A stretch of DNA of 64,000 nucleotides from assembly GCA_964504565.1 (NCBI GenBank), contig CAZDEY010000002.1, forward strand, positions 1-64,000, in the 5' to 3' direction. The DNA is from Cesiribacter sp964504565. Its GTDB lineage: Bacteria > Bacteroidota > Bacteroidia > Cytophagales > Cyclobacteriaceae. Shown here piece after piece: positions 1 through 8,108 of this stretch; within the stretch, counting starts at the first letter, position 1; each line of letters begins with the position of its first letter. Below the pieces are notes generated by a model that did not search any database, was not told where the DNA came from, and saw only the letters and a list, made by a program, of their open reading frames with translations. Both the position numbers and the translations under genes were made by a program.

Positions 1-565
1 TATTGCTAACTGTATTAATTGGGTCGTCAAAGCTATATTCGGTACGATAAACCATATCGTTAAGCAGGTCTTTAATGCTGATGCCCAAGAAGCTTACGTC
101 AACTTTCAAATCGTTTTGCTTATCTTTCACTTTACCCTCTATTTCTTCGTCCAGCGTATTAAACCTCTCTAACCTACCGTTAGAAAAGTGAAAATATGAT
201 TTAGTCTGATCGCCATCCTGAATAGCGTTCATGGCTCGGTTAAGGGCGCTAACATCATCAAAGCTAAAGGTAATGCCGCTTAATAATCCATCTTTAGACT
301 GTATTTGGGTTACATTACGGATGCCTTTTACGTTCTTTAATCGGGTTTTAGTTTCAGCCATACCCATATCAAATTCCTCGGAGGCCTCTTCACCATCCGA
401 AAGTCCGGCCAAGGCCTCCAACATAGGTTCAGCTTGGTGTAAATCTACCGTTAGGGTAAACTGGCCGCTGCCATTATTATGCATTTGCATCTGTTCGGTA
501 ATCTCCAGGCAAGAGGAAAGGGTTAGAAGGCTAGCGATGAATATAATTACACTGTAGGCTTTCAT
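1..565 (-). CDS. lipoprotein, 3'-truncated by window edge
   Basis: An open frame begins with ATG at 565 and runs off the left edge of the window, giving about 188 residues. The N-terminus is a lipoprotein signal peptide: a basic start (MKAYS), a hydrophobic stretch, then the lipobox LSSC with the acceptor cysteine at about residue 19. The protein is therefore probably exported and lipid-anchored in the envelope. The mature part is polar and shows no motif I recognise. Hydrophobic beta-like segments alternate with charged ones, and an acidic stretch lies near residues 60-70. It is downstream of cutA on the same strand, but a strong terminator lies between them, so it is probably transcribed alone. 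Function unknown; the C-terminus is not visible. Confidence 0.75.
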   Translation of the reverse strand, partial: MKAYSVIIFIASLLTLSSCLEITEQMQMHNNGSGQFTLTVDLHQAEPMLEALAGLSDGEEASEEFDMGMAETKTRLKNVKGIRNVTQIQSKDGLLSGITFSFDDVSALNRAMNAIQDGDQTKSYFHFSNGRLERFNTLDEEIEGKVKDKQNDLKVDVSFLGISIKDLLNDMVYRTEYSFDDPINTVSN

Positions 566-628
566 GTTTAAAAATCATTGGTTTTAAACTAGATGCATGA
601 AGCTTAAATATAGTTGCATTAGCATAAA

Positions 629-652
629 AAAAGGAGCTAAAAAGCTCCTTTT
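629..652 (-). terminator. Rho-independent terminator of cutA
   Basis: A perfect 10-bp stem (629-638 with 643-652) and a 4-base loop are followed on the minus strand by a run of U (complement of the A-run at 625-631). It lies 40 bases past the cutA stop codon. Confidence 0.85.
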
Positions 653-691
653 CAATTACCTCGAATACTAAATTTATTAATAAACACAGGG

Positions 692-1012
692 TTAAACTTT
701 TACAATCCCGTCAACCAATTGATCGTAATACTCGTGGCTGATTTGGGTTATGGGTACTGAAAATATTTTGGTAGCCACTGCCAAGTGCATTTCGTTAAGC
801 TTTTCCTCAATATTTCGGTATAGCAAAGCTTTGGTTTTAATCAGTAGAATGGTTTCCCCACTATGCTGCACTTCTCCAACTTCCTTATTGTACATAAGGC
901 AGCGTATTTTAGGCAGAATATTTATATGGTTAGCCAAACGTTCCTTCAGTAAACTTTCAGCTACTTTTTCGGCCGTATGCTGCTCGGGTAGGCTTACATA
1001 AATCAGTACCAT
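692..1012 (-). CDS. cutA: CutA-like divalent-cation tolerance protein
   Basis: The 106-residue protein has the length and layout of the CutA1 family, a trimeric ferredoxin-like fold. It has an N-terminal beta strand (MVLIYVSLP), then an AEKVAESLLKERLANHINILP helix-strand region, the family's ILLIKTK strand, and a C-terminal HEYYDQLVDGIV helix. CutA is linked to copper tolerance in E. coli, but its biochemical role is unsettled. The usual alanine-cysteine just before VNI is replaced here by NH, so it is a divergent member. It lies 35 bases downstream of ettA on the same strand and could be co-transcribed with it; no terminator is visible between them. Confidence 0.8.
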   Translation of the reverse strand: MVLIYVSLPEQHTAEKVAESLLKERLANHINILPKIRCLMYNKEVGEVQHSGETILLIKTKALLYRNIEEKLNEMHLAVATKIFSVPITQISHEYYDQLVDGIVKV

Positions 1013-1047
1013 AGGTCTAATATTTCGGGTTTAGCCTTAGTTTAATT

Positions 1048-2730
1048 TTACACCAATTTCTTATACTTAATCCGCTTGGGGATAAGCTCGGTGCCCAGGC
1101 GCTGCTTACGGTTTTCTTCGTACTGGCTGTAGTTGCCGTCAAAGAAGTACACCTGACTGTCACCCTCAAACGCCAAAATGTGGGTAGCCACCCTATCCAG
1201 GAACCAGCGGTCGTGGCTGATTATTACCGCACAACCGGCAAAGTTATCTAGGCCTTCTTCCAGAGCCCGTAGCGTGTTCACGTCCAAGTCGTTGGTAGGT
1301 TCGTCTAGTAAGAGCAAATTGGCGCTCTGCTTCAGGGCCATAGCTAAATGTACCCGGTTGCGCTCCCCGCCGGAAAGTATTCCAACTTTTTTCTCCTGAT
1401 CGCTGCCACCAAAGTTAAAGCGGCTTACATAGGCCCGGCTATTTACCTCGCGATTACCCAGCATCATTAACTCGTTGCCGCCACTAATATTTTCCCAAAC
1501 ACTTTTGTTGGAATCCAAACTGCCGTGCTCCTGATCTACGTAAGCAATTTTAACCGTTGAGCCTACCTCAAATGTACCGGCATCGGGCTGTTCTTTGCCG
1601 GTAATAAGGCGAAAGAGTGTGGTTTTACCAGCACCGTTAGGGCCAATAACGCCAACAATGCCGGCCTGCGGCAGAGAAAATTCCAAGTCCTCGAACAGAA
1701 GCTTATCGCCAAAGGCTTTACTTACGTTATGGGCTTCAATAACCTTGTCGCCCAGGCGCGGGCCGGGCGGTATGTAGAGTTCCAGGCGTTGTTCGCGCTC
1801 TTTAGCGTCTTGCGTCAGCATTTTTTCGTAATTGGCAATACGCGCCTTGGATTTAGAATGGCGGCCCTTAGGCGACATCCTGATCCACTCCAGCTCGCGT
1901 TCCAGGGTTTTCTGGCGCTTGCTTTCGGTTTTCTCTTCCTTCTCCAGGCGGTTCTTTTTCTGTTCCAGCCAACTGCTGTAATTGCCTTTCCACGGAATGC
2001 CCTCGCCCCGGTCCAGTTCCAAAATCCAGCCGGCTACATTATCCAGGAAGTAGCGGTCGTGGGTTACGGCTATAACGGTGCCTTTATACTGCTGTAAGTG
2101 CTGCTCCAGCCAGTGTACCGATTCGGCATCCAGGTGGTTGGTAGGTTCGTCCAGTAGAAGTACATCCGGCTCCTGAAGTAACAGTCGGCATAAGGCTACA
2201 CGGCGTTTTTCACCACCGGAAAGATTTTCAATTTTAGCATCGCCCGGTGGGGTACGCAGCGCATCCATGGCTCGTTCCAATCGGGTATCCAGTTCCCAGG
2301 CATTATGGGCATCCAGTTTTTCCTGAACCTTGGCTTGCTGCTCAATTAGCTTCTCCATAGCGTCCGGGTCTTCCATAACCGCCGGGTCAGCAAACTTCAG
2401 GTTTATTTCTTCAAATTCTTTCAGAAGCTTAACCACCTCGCCGGCACCTTCTTCCACCACCTCGCGCACGGTTTTGTTGGGGTCTAGTTCCGGCTCCTGC
2501 TCTAACAGGCCTACACTATAACCGGGCGAGAAAACCACCTCGCCCTGGTAATCTTTATCTTTTCCGGCAATTATTCTTAATAAAGTAGATTTGCCGGAGC
2601 CATTAAGGCCAAGAATGCCTATTTTGGCACCGTAAAAAAACGAAAGGTAAATATTCTTGATGATCTGGCGTTTAGGCGGAATAATTTTGCTTACGCCCGA
2701 CATTGAAAAAATTATTTTTTCAGCACTCAT
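1048..2730 (-). CDS. ettA: energy-dependent translational throttle EttA (ABC-F ATPase)
   Basis: This 560-residue soluble ABC-F protein has two ATP-binding cassettes and no membrane segments. Cassette 1 has Walker A GLNGSGKS at about 41-48, the signature LSGGEKRR near 170 and Walker B VLLLDEPTNHLD. Cassette 2 has GPNGAGKTT near 363, LSGGERNR near 455 and LLLLDEPTNDLD. Between them lies the charged helical arm (about 255-310) that contacts the ribosome and P-site tRNA in this family. Length and order match EttA, which binds the ribosomal E site and gates entry into elongation according to the ATP/ADP ratio. It is divergent from the DUF349 gene at 2897, with about 165 bases between them, and cutA follows on the same strand. 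Confidence 0.92.
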   Translation of the reverse strand: MSAEKIIFSMSGVSKIIPPKRQIIKNIYLSFFYGAKIGILGLNGSGKSTLLRIIAGKDKDYQGEVVFSPGYSVGLLEQEPELDPNKTVREVVEEGAGEVVKLLKEFEEINLKFADPAVMEDPDAMEKLIEQQAKVQEKLDAHNAWELDTRLERAMDALRTPPGDAKIENLSGGEKRRVALCRLLLQEPDVLLLDEPTNHLDAESVHWLEQHLQQYKGTVIAVTHDRYFLDNVAGWILELDRGEGIPWKGNYSSWLEQKKNRLEKEEKTESKRQKTLERELEWIRMSPKGRHSKSKARIANYEKMLTQDAKEREQRLELYIPPGPRLGDKVIEAHNVSKAFGDKLLFEDLEFSLPQAGIVGVIGPNGAGKTTLFRLITGKEQPDAGTFEVGSTVKIAYVDQEHGSLDSNKSVWENISGGNELMMLGNREVNSRAYVSRFNFGGSDQEKKVGILSGGERNRVHLAMALKQSANLLLLDEPTNDLDVNTLRALEEGLDNFAGCAVIISHDRWFLDRVATHILAFEGDSQVYFFDGNYSQYEENRKQRLGTELIPKRIKYKKLV

Positions 2731-2756
2731 AATAGAACTGGATAGGTGTTAGGTAG

Positions 2757-2764
2757 CAAATATA
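2757..2764 (-). promoter_or_regulatory. possible -7 element of the ettA promoter
   Basis: The minus strand reads TATATTTG, matching the Bacteroidota -7 consensus TAnnTTTG, 26 bases before the ettA start. No TTTG at the usual spacing was found upstream, so this is a half-match only. Confidence 0.35.
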
Positions 2765-2896
2765 GGAGAATTAGGGGCGGGTTAACCGGCCAAAGCATTC
2801 TTTTTACGCGAAAACCTGTCAGAAACCCTTATTTATTGGAAGGTTCTATTATTTTTGTTACTGAACCCTTACTAGTCAAATTAAACCTATCAACGC

Positions 2897-4327
2897 GTGG
2901 CAGATCATCCGTATGGTATCATTCGCGACGGTAAAGTTTACCGTAAGCCGTATGAAGACCATCCAGAATTACACATTGGGGAAGTATTAGATACCGAAGA
3001 AGCGGCCTTAAATTACTACGAGCAACGTTTTGCCCACCTGGAGCAAAAGATTGCAAAAATGGAACAGGACGTACAGGATAAGCCTAACAAAGGCTCTTAC
3101 CTGATGAAGCTTCTTCACTATAAAGATACTCTACATCAGTACGAAGGTTTGGGAGATTTCCCGGCCCTCTATGAACGTCTGGAAAAGTTAGAAGAATACA
3201 TAAGAGGTACTATTACGGAAAACCGTAAGCGTAACCTGGAAATTAAGAACGCCTTACTGGAGGAACTCAAGGAGCTTGAGGAACAAACCAACTGGAAGGA
3301 AGGCACCGAAATGGCCAAAGACCTTAAGAACCGCTGGCTTAAAACCGGCAGTCTGGATGAGGAAATAAACGAAGAGTACGACGAGAAATTCCACGGTAAA
3401 ATCCAGGAATTTTTTGACCGGCGAGCCGCTTTTTACGAAGACCGCCAGCTGATGTTTGAGGCCCGGGTTAAGGAATATCAAAAACTGGTTGATGAAGCGC
3501 GCGAAATTATTCAGCAGTACGACGAGCGGCAGGCTCGCTACGAGCTAAGGAATATTCAGCAACGCTGGCGCGATGTTGGCAAAATTCCGCTGCCAATGTA
3601 TAAACCGCTGCAATACCAGTTTAACGAAGTTACCCGTCCGTTGCGTCCGCAGCGTTCCTACGGCGGGGGTGGTGGCTATAACCGCGATGGCGGCGGGTAT
3701 AATCGAGGTGGCGGTTCGCGGCCTCGTATGGGGCAAAACCGCTACGATAACCAGCAGGGGGGAGGTTACGGAAACCGCCCATCGTACGGCGAGCGCCAAA
3801 ATGTACAGGGAAATTCATACGGCAACTACAACCAACGCCCTCGGCAAAATTACCAACCTATGCAGGAGGGTGAATTGGCACTGGATAAACGCCGGGAGCT
3901 GCTTCAGCAAATGCGCGATCTGGAAGGCTATAGCGATGAGGCGGTAAACGAAGCCGGAAATTTGCTTCAGCAGTACAAAGATTTAGGCATTGCGCGTTCT
4001 CCGGAAGTAGGGGCTATTACGCAGGAAATTTACCATACTGCCAGCCTTAAAAAGGAACATAACTTTTTAGATAAGCTGGCCCAGGGTAAAGTAAATTACT
4101 TTGATGGTATGGATAGCCAGGAGCAGGCCAAACACAAAGCTGATATGTTACGTGACCTGCTCCAGCGCGATGAGCAGCAACTAAGCATAATGCAGCAAAA
4201 TATGGCACGAACCAGCGGCTACGGGCCGGAGGCTAAGATTATGAAGGGTAAATTAAAAGCTCAGGAACGAAAAGTAAAGGTAAAATCGGAGCTTTTGGCT
4301 GAATTGGAGAGAACTGCCCGCGGATAA
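2897..4327 (+). CDS. DUF349 protein with RGG-like insertion
   Basis: The 476-residue protein is mostly charged helices and coiled coil (about 45-235 and 320-476), including DUF349-type segments such as WRDVGKIPLPMYKPL. Between the helical parts, at about 250-320, lies a low-complexity stretch rich in Gly, Tyr, Arg, Asn and Gln (GGGGGYNRDGGGYNRGG and similar), which resembles eukaryotic RGG/prion-like RNA-binding regions. The start is GTG: an in-frame stop lies four codons upstream and no ATG is available. No Shine-Dalgarno is visible, which is normal in this phylum. There is no signal peptide, so it is cytosolic. DUF349 proteins have no settled role. Divergence from ettA and the RGG stretch hint at an RNA- or ribosome-linked role, but that is inference. 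Confidence 0.8.
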   Translation: MADHPYGIIRDGKVYRKPYEDHPELHIGEVLDTEEAALNYYEQRFAHLEQKIAKMEQDVQDKPNKGSYLMKLLHYKDTLHQYEGLGDFPALYERLEKLEEYIRGTITENRKRNLEIKNALLEELKELEEQTNWKEGTEMAKDLKNRWLKTGSLDEEINEEYDEKFHGKIQEFFDRRAAFYEDRQLMFEARVKEYQKLVDEAREIIQQYDERQARYELRNIQQRWRDVGKIPLPMYKPLQYQFNEVTRPLRPQRSYGGGGGYNRDGGGYNRGGGSRPRMGQNRYDNQQGGGYGNRPSYGERQNVQGNSYGNYNQRPRQNYQPMQEGELALDKRRELLQQMRDLEGYSDEAVNEAGNLLQQYKDLGIARSPEVGAITQEIYHTASLKKEHNFLDKLAQGKVNYFDGMDSQEQAKHKADMLRDLLQRDEQQLSIMQQNMARTSGYGPEAKIMKGKLKAQERKVKVKSELLAELERTARG

Positions 4328-4461
4328 TTTTATGCTGCAATTCCTACTTTTTTCTTACAAAAGAGAAAAAGTTTTAAGAAAAAATGTTATTTCGCCGAAC
4401 TTTTACGGACTTACACTATTTAAGCTCGTAAACGAAACCGAAAAAATTTTAACATTTAGAT

Positions 4462-4469
4462 AAAGGAGG
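4462..4469 (+). promoter_or_regulatory. strong Shine-Dalgarno sequence
   Basis: AAAGGAGG ends 6 bases before the ATG at 4476. It is complementary to the anti-SD and stands out because most genes in this window have no recognisable SD. Confidence 0.7.
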
Positions 4470-4475
4470 ACGCAC

Positions 4476-4697
4476 ATGTATTGGACGTTGGAACTAGCCT
4501 CTTACTTAGAAGATGCCCCTTGGCCGGCTACTAAAGATGAGCTAATTGATTTCTCTATCCGCTCAGGAGCCCCAATGGAGGTAGTAGAAAACTTACAGGA
4601 ATTAGAGGATGATGGACAGCCCTACGAAAGTATTGAGGAGATTTGGCCGGATTACCCTACCAAAGAAGATTTCTTCTTCAATGAAGACGAGTACTAA
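4476..4697 (+). CDS. DUF2795 family small acidic protein
   Basis: The 73-residue, strongly acidic protein begins MYWTLELASYLEDAPWPATK and has the compact helical pattern of DUF2795 proteins widespread in Bacteroidota (the APWPATKDELIDF and GAPMEVVENL segments). It has no signal peptide or membrane segment, so it is cytosolic. An unusually good Shine-Dalgarno precedes the start, and the gene ends just ahead of a bidirectional terminator, so it is probably a short, well-translated single-gene unit. The family has no assigned biochemical role. The fold is probably a small helical bundle; its tightly conserved start and acidic C-terminus (FFFNEDEY) suggest a protein-binding role, but this is inference. 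Confidence 0.8.
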   Translation: MYWTLELASYLEDAPWPATKDELIDFSIRSGAPMEVVENLQELEDDGQPYESIEEIWPDYPTKEDFFFNEDEY

Positions 4698-4716
4698 TAA
4701 GTTTTAACTTATAAAT

Positions 4717-4743
4717 AAAGCCCTCAGGATTGAGGGCTTTTTT
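4717..4743. terminator. bidirectional terminator, DUF2795 / ispD
   Basis: A 10-bp perfect stem (4717-4726 with 4731-4740) with a GGAT loop and six T follows the DUF2795 gene. The left arm overlaps the ispD stop codon at 4724-4726, so it can serve both convergent genes. Confidence 0.9.
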
Positions 4744-5410
4744 GTTGCATTTTTAGTAAGGCTTCGGCAATTACCAAATCTTCCGGCGTGGTTACTTTTA
4801 TGTTTCGGTAGCTGCCCTCTATAAGCTTCACAGCATAGTCAGCCGACTCAGCTACGCTGGCGCAATCGGTAAAACTGGGTAGTTCGGGTTGGTGGTAGGC
4901 GGTTTTAATTATATTACTACTAAAGGTTTGGGGGGTTTGTACCAGCCAAAAGTTAGCTCGGTTACGGCTGATAGTATGCTGCTCGTTAACTTGCTCGCGT
5001 AAGCTGTCTTTTAGCGGTACGGCCGCTATGGCCGACCCTTCAGTCTCGGCTTGTTTAAAACACTCTTCAATTATTTCGGCGTTCATTAATGGCCGAACCC
5101 CATCGTGAATTGCCACCAGGCAGTTTTCCGGTACTTGGGTTAACCCGTTTTTCACCGATTGAAAACGCGTATTGCCGCCGCTAACCACTGTATGCTGGAG
5201 GTTGAAATTATGCTTTTGGCATAAAGTTTTCCAAAATTGCTGTTGATCCTCAGGGAGAACTACTATTATATGCTTAATGCCGGCCGCAGCAAAGGCTTCT
5301 AACGCATACGTAAGTATAGGCCGACCAGCTAGTTCTATAAACTGCTTGGGTAGGCTGCTTTTCATGCGTGAGCCGCTACCCCCGGCTACTATCAGGGCAT
5401 ATTTTTCCAT
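4724..5410 (-). CDS. ispD: 2-C-methyl-D-erythritol 4-phosphate cytidylyltransferase
   Basis: The 228-residue protein is the usual size for IspD. It has the N-terminal nucleotide-binding signature VAGGSGSRM followed by LPKQF, and the later HDGVRPL motif that carries the catalytic arginine and metal-binding aspartate. IspD transfers CMP from CTP to methylerythritol 4-phosphate, step three of the non-mevalonate isoprenoid pathway, in the cytoplasm. It lies downstream of queA on the same strand but behind a terminator at 5425-5450. Its ATG is at 5410, 14 bases past that hairpin, so either read-through or a promoter inside the queA end would be needed for expression. Confidence 0.93.
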   Translation of the reverse strand: MEKYALIVAGGSGSRMKSSLPKQFIELAGRPILTYALEAFAAAGIKHIIVVLPEDQQQFWKTLCQKHNFNLQHTVVSGGNTRFQSVKNGLTQVPENCLVAIHDGVRPLMNAEIIEECFKQAETEGSAIAAVPLKDSLREQVNEQHTISRNRANFWLVQTPQTFSSNIIKTAYHQPELPSFTDCASVAESADYAVKLIEGSYRNIKVTTPEDLVIAEALLKMQQKSPQS

Positions 5411-5424
5411 AGCACTAAATAAAA

Positions 5425-5450
5425 AAGCTTCGGTAACCGTACCGAAGCTT
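5425..5450 (-). terminator. terminator of queA
   Basis: A perfect 11-bp stem (5425-5435 with 5440-5450) and an ACCG loop are followed on the minus strand by TTTTTTATTT. It sits between queA and ispD and so partly separates the two same-strand genes. Confidence 0.88.
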
Positions 5451-5473
5451 CAATTTATAAACTTTACGCTTTC

Positions 5474-6520
5474 TTAAATAATAAGCATAGCATCGCCGTA
5501 GGTAAAGAAGCGGTACTTCTCCTTTATTGCTTGCTGGTAAGCGTCCATCACCAAATCGAACCCACCAAAGGCGCAGGCCATCATCATAAGGGTGCTTTGG
5601 GGCATATGGAAGTTAGTAATTAGCGCGTTGCAAATTTTAAACTCGTAGGGCGGGAAGATAAATTTATCGGTCCAGCCCTCGTTAGCCTTTAAATGGTTGC
5701 TGGCCGAAACCGAGCTTTCTAAAGTTCTCATTACCGTGGTACCTACCGAAACTATGCGGCGTTTATTATTCAGCGCCTCATTTACCAAACCGGAAGTTTT
5801 TTCTGGTACCTGGTAATTCTCGGAGTCCATCTTATGCTTAGTCAGATCCTCAACATCTACCGGGCGGAAGGTACCCAGGCCTACATGCAGGGTAATTGGG
5901 GTAACCTGTACGCCCTTTAGATCCAGGCGTTTCATTAGGTGTGGGGTAAAGTGCAGACCAGCGGTTGGGGCAGCCACGGCACCGGTATTTTTGGCGTATA
6001 TTGTCTGAAAGCGCTCGCGGTCTGCCGGTTCCACATCTCGTTCAATTTCGCGCGGAAGCGGGGTTTCGCCCAGCGTATCAATTATTTTATTGAACTCGTC
6101 GTTAGTGCCGTCAAACAGGAAACGGATAGTACGACCGCGGCTGGTGGTGTTGTCAATAACTTCCGCAACTAAGTCGCCTTCGCCAAAGTAAAGCTTGTTT
6201 CCAACCCGTATTTTCCGGGCCGGATCAACCAGTACATCCCACAGTCGCATTTCGTTATTGAGTTCGCGAAGCAGGAATACTTCAATTTTAGCACCGGTTT
6301 TTTCTTTGTTACCGTATAGACGGGCCGGAAAAACTTTGGTATCATTTACCACCATCACATCGCCTTCATCGAAGTACTCCAGTACATCTTTGAACATACG
6401 GTGCTCTATTTTTCCGCTATCACGGTGAATTACCATTAGGCGTGACTCATCACGGTTTTCGGCCGGATATAACGCCACAAGACCGGGTGGCAAATCAAAT
6501 TTGAATTCTGAAAGTTTCAT
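5474..6520 (-). CDS. queA: S-adenosylmethionine:tRNA ribosyltransferase-isomerase
   Basis: The 348-residue protein matches QueA over its full length. Landmarks are the start MKLSEFKFDLP, the early VVNDTKVFPARL segment, the central AAPTAGLHFTP motif, HVGLGTFRPV, and the C-terminal NFHMPQSTLMM. QueA transfers the ribosyl part of SAM to preQ1 at the tRNA wobble base and isomerises it to epoxyqueuosine. It is the penultimate queuosine step and acts in the cytosol. No other queuosine gene is in the window. The 214 bases between this start and the divergent permease at 6735 hold no gene. Confidence 0.95.
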   Translation of the reverse strand: MKLSEFKFDLPPGLVALYPAENRDESRLMVIHRDSGKIEHRMFKDVLEYFDEGDVMVVNDTKVFPARLYGNKEKTGAKIEVFLLRELNNEMRLWDVLVDPARKIRVGNKLYFGEGDLVAEVIDNTTSRGRTIRFLFDGTNDEFNKIIDTLGETPLPREIERDVEPADRERFQTIYAKNTGAVAAPTAGLHFTPHLMKRLDLKGVQVTPITLHVGLGTFRPVDVEDLTKHKMDSENYQVPEKTSGLVNEALNNKRRIVSVGTTVMRTLESSVSASNHLKANEGWTDKFIFPPYEFKICNALITNFHMPQSTLMMMACAFGGFDLVMDAYQQAIKEKYRFFTYGDAMLII

Positions 6521-6734
6521 CGGTACTTTTAAATGCGCTAAACAGGTTAATTAAGAAGCAAAGCTTGTAGTTAACCCTAAAATTACGCTACGCTTTCTTG
6601 GCTGAGCTTATTGCTACTGAAGTAAGGCAGGCGTTTGTATTAAAGCGGGCAAATTTACAATATTTTACCCGCAATCTCTAAATAGAGAGTAGGTTTAGCT
6701 TAAAATTGTTTGCACATACTATACTTTAATATTT

Positions 6735-7982
6735 GTGAAGGCTATACGTTTAATGTTAGAAAGCTTCAGTTTTGCCTGGGGCGCATTGCGAGGCAATATT
6801 CTTAGAACTGCCCTTTCTTTATTGGGGGTAACGGTAGGTATTTTTAGCCTTATATTAATTTTCACTGCGGTTGATTCGTTGGAAAACGGGGTTAGGAAAA
6901 GCCTGAGTTTTGTGGGTGACAAGGTTATTTATGTAGAAAAATGGCCCTGGAGCTTTTCACCAAATTACCCGTGGTGGAAGTATATTAACCGCCCGCAGCC
7001 AACTTATAGCGAGTTTGAATTCTTACAGGAAAATATAGAGAATGCTAAGGCCGTAAGTATAATGGCCGACCGGAGATTAACGGCCAAGCAAGGCAGCAAT
7101 AGCATTAGAGCCAACTTTATGGGTATAAGCTTTAACCATAAAGATGTGGCCGACATACCGGTTGAGGACGGACGCTACTTTACCGAACTGGAAACAAATA
7201 CAGGCCAAAATGTTGCCATAATTGGCAGCTCCATTAAAGAAGCTTTATTTCCAACGTCAAATCCTCTAGGGCAAGAAATAAATCTGAACGGCCGAAAGTT
7301 TAAGGTTATAGGTGTTATGCGGCAGGTTGGGGAGCAGCTATTAGATGCGCCAAGTAACGATGAGAATATTTTTGTTCCGTTTAGAGCATTTACAAAAGTA
7401 TATTTTGTAGGAAAGTACGATGGGGTTGGGGCTTCAATTGCGGTAAAAGGTACCGGCGATGCCGACCCGGACTTAAAAGATTTGGAAGGGGAGGTTGAAG
7501 GCCTAATGCGGCAGCGCCGGGGCTTGCGGCCTGGTCAGGAACAGGATTTTGCCTTAAATAAACCGCAAATGCTTGCCGATTTTATTTCCAATATTTTCGG
7601 AGTTATTACCATTGCCGGTGGTATTATATCATTGTTTTCTATACTAATTGGAGGTTTTGGAATTGCTAATATCATGTTTGTATCGGTGCGGGAGCGTACC
7701 GGCCAAATCGGTATTCAGAAGTCGTTAGGAGCTAAAAGGAGTTTTATACTGTGGCAATTCTTATTTGAGGCCATTTTCTTAAGCCTGATTGGTGGCATCA
7801 TCGGTATGATGTTAGTGTACCCACTTACGTTCATATCTATTGGCAGCCTGGATTTTGTGTTGTCAACTAAGAACATTGTTATCGGACTTAGCCTATCCTC
7901 TGTCATAGGAATAATATCCGGACTGATACCGGCGTGGTCGGCTGCCAAAATGGATCCGGTAACTGCTATAAGAATGTCTTAA
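6735..7982 (+). CDS. MacB/FtsX-type ABC transporter permease
   Basis: The 415-residue protein has the four-helix MacB/FtsX layout. One N-terminal membrane segment (about 25-48) is followed by a large periplasmic MacB_PCD domain (about 50-270), then three C-terminal membrane helices (about 283-310, 335-360, 375-400) and the cytoplasmic coupling motif SVRERTGQIGIQKSLGAKR. Such subunits export substrates or transmit force with a separate MacB-like ATPase. No ATPase gene is adjacent, so the partner must be elsewhere. The GTG at 6735 is the likely start because the membrane segment follows directly; an ATG lies six codons further in. Substrate unknown. Confidence 0.85.
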   Translation: MKAIRLMLESFSFAWGALRGNILRTALSLLGVTVGIFSLILIFTAVDSLENGVRKSLSFVGDKVIYVEKWPWSFSPNYPWWKYINRPQPTYSEFEFLQENIENAKAVSIMADRRLTAKQGSNSIRANFMGISFNHKDVADIPVEDGRYFTELETNTGQNVAIIGSSIKEALFPTSNPLGQEINLNGRKFKVIGVMRQVGEQLLDAPSNDENIFVPFRAFTKVYFVGKYDGVGASIAVKGTGDADPDLKDLEGEVEGLMRQRRGLRPGQEQDFALNKPQMLADFISNIFGVITIAGGIISLFSILIGGFGIANIMFVSVRERTGQIGIQKSLGAKRSFILWQFLFEAIFLSLIGGIIGMMLVYPLTFISIGSLDFVLSTKNIVIGLSLSSVIGIISGLIPAWSAAKMDPVTAIRMS

Positions 7983-8072
7983 ATGGTTGTTTTCAGTTAG
8001 TTGCATTTATAGTAAATCTTACACGAGAAAGGTGACGCCATTTTTGACCAAGTGTTGCCTTAGCAACTATTC

Positions 8073-8080
8073 TATTTTTG
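8073..8080 (+). promoter_or_regulatory. possible -7 element
   Basis: TATTTTTG matches the Bacteroidota -7 consensus TAnnTTTG, 28 bases before the ATG at 8109. The upstream TTG is spaced only 15 bases away, shorter than usual. Confidence 0.35.
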
Positions 8081-8108
8081 TGTAACAGCATTAATCAGAG
8101 TAGTTGAT

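Noticed and set aside
231..557. Plus-strand open frame of 108 codons
   Set aside because: It is the reverse-strand shadow of the lipoprotein gene that runs off the left edge, whose lipobox and signal peptide are clear.
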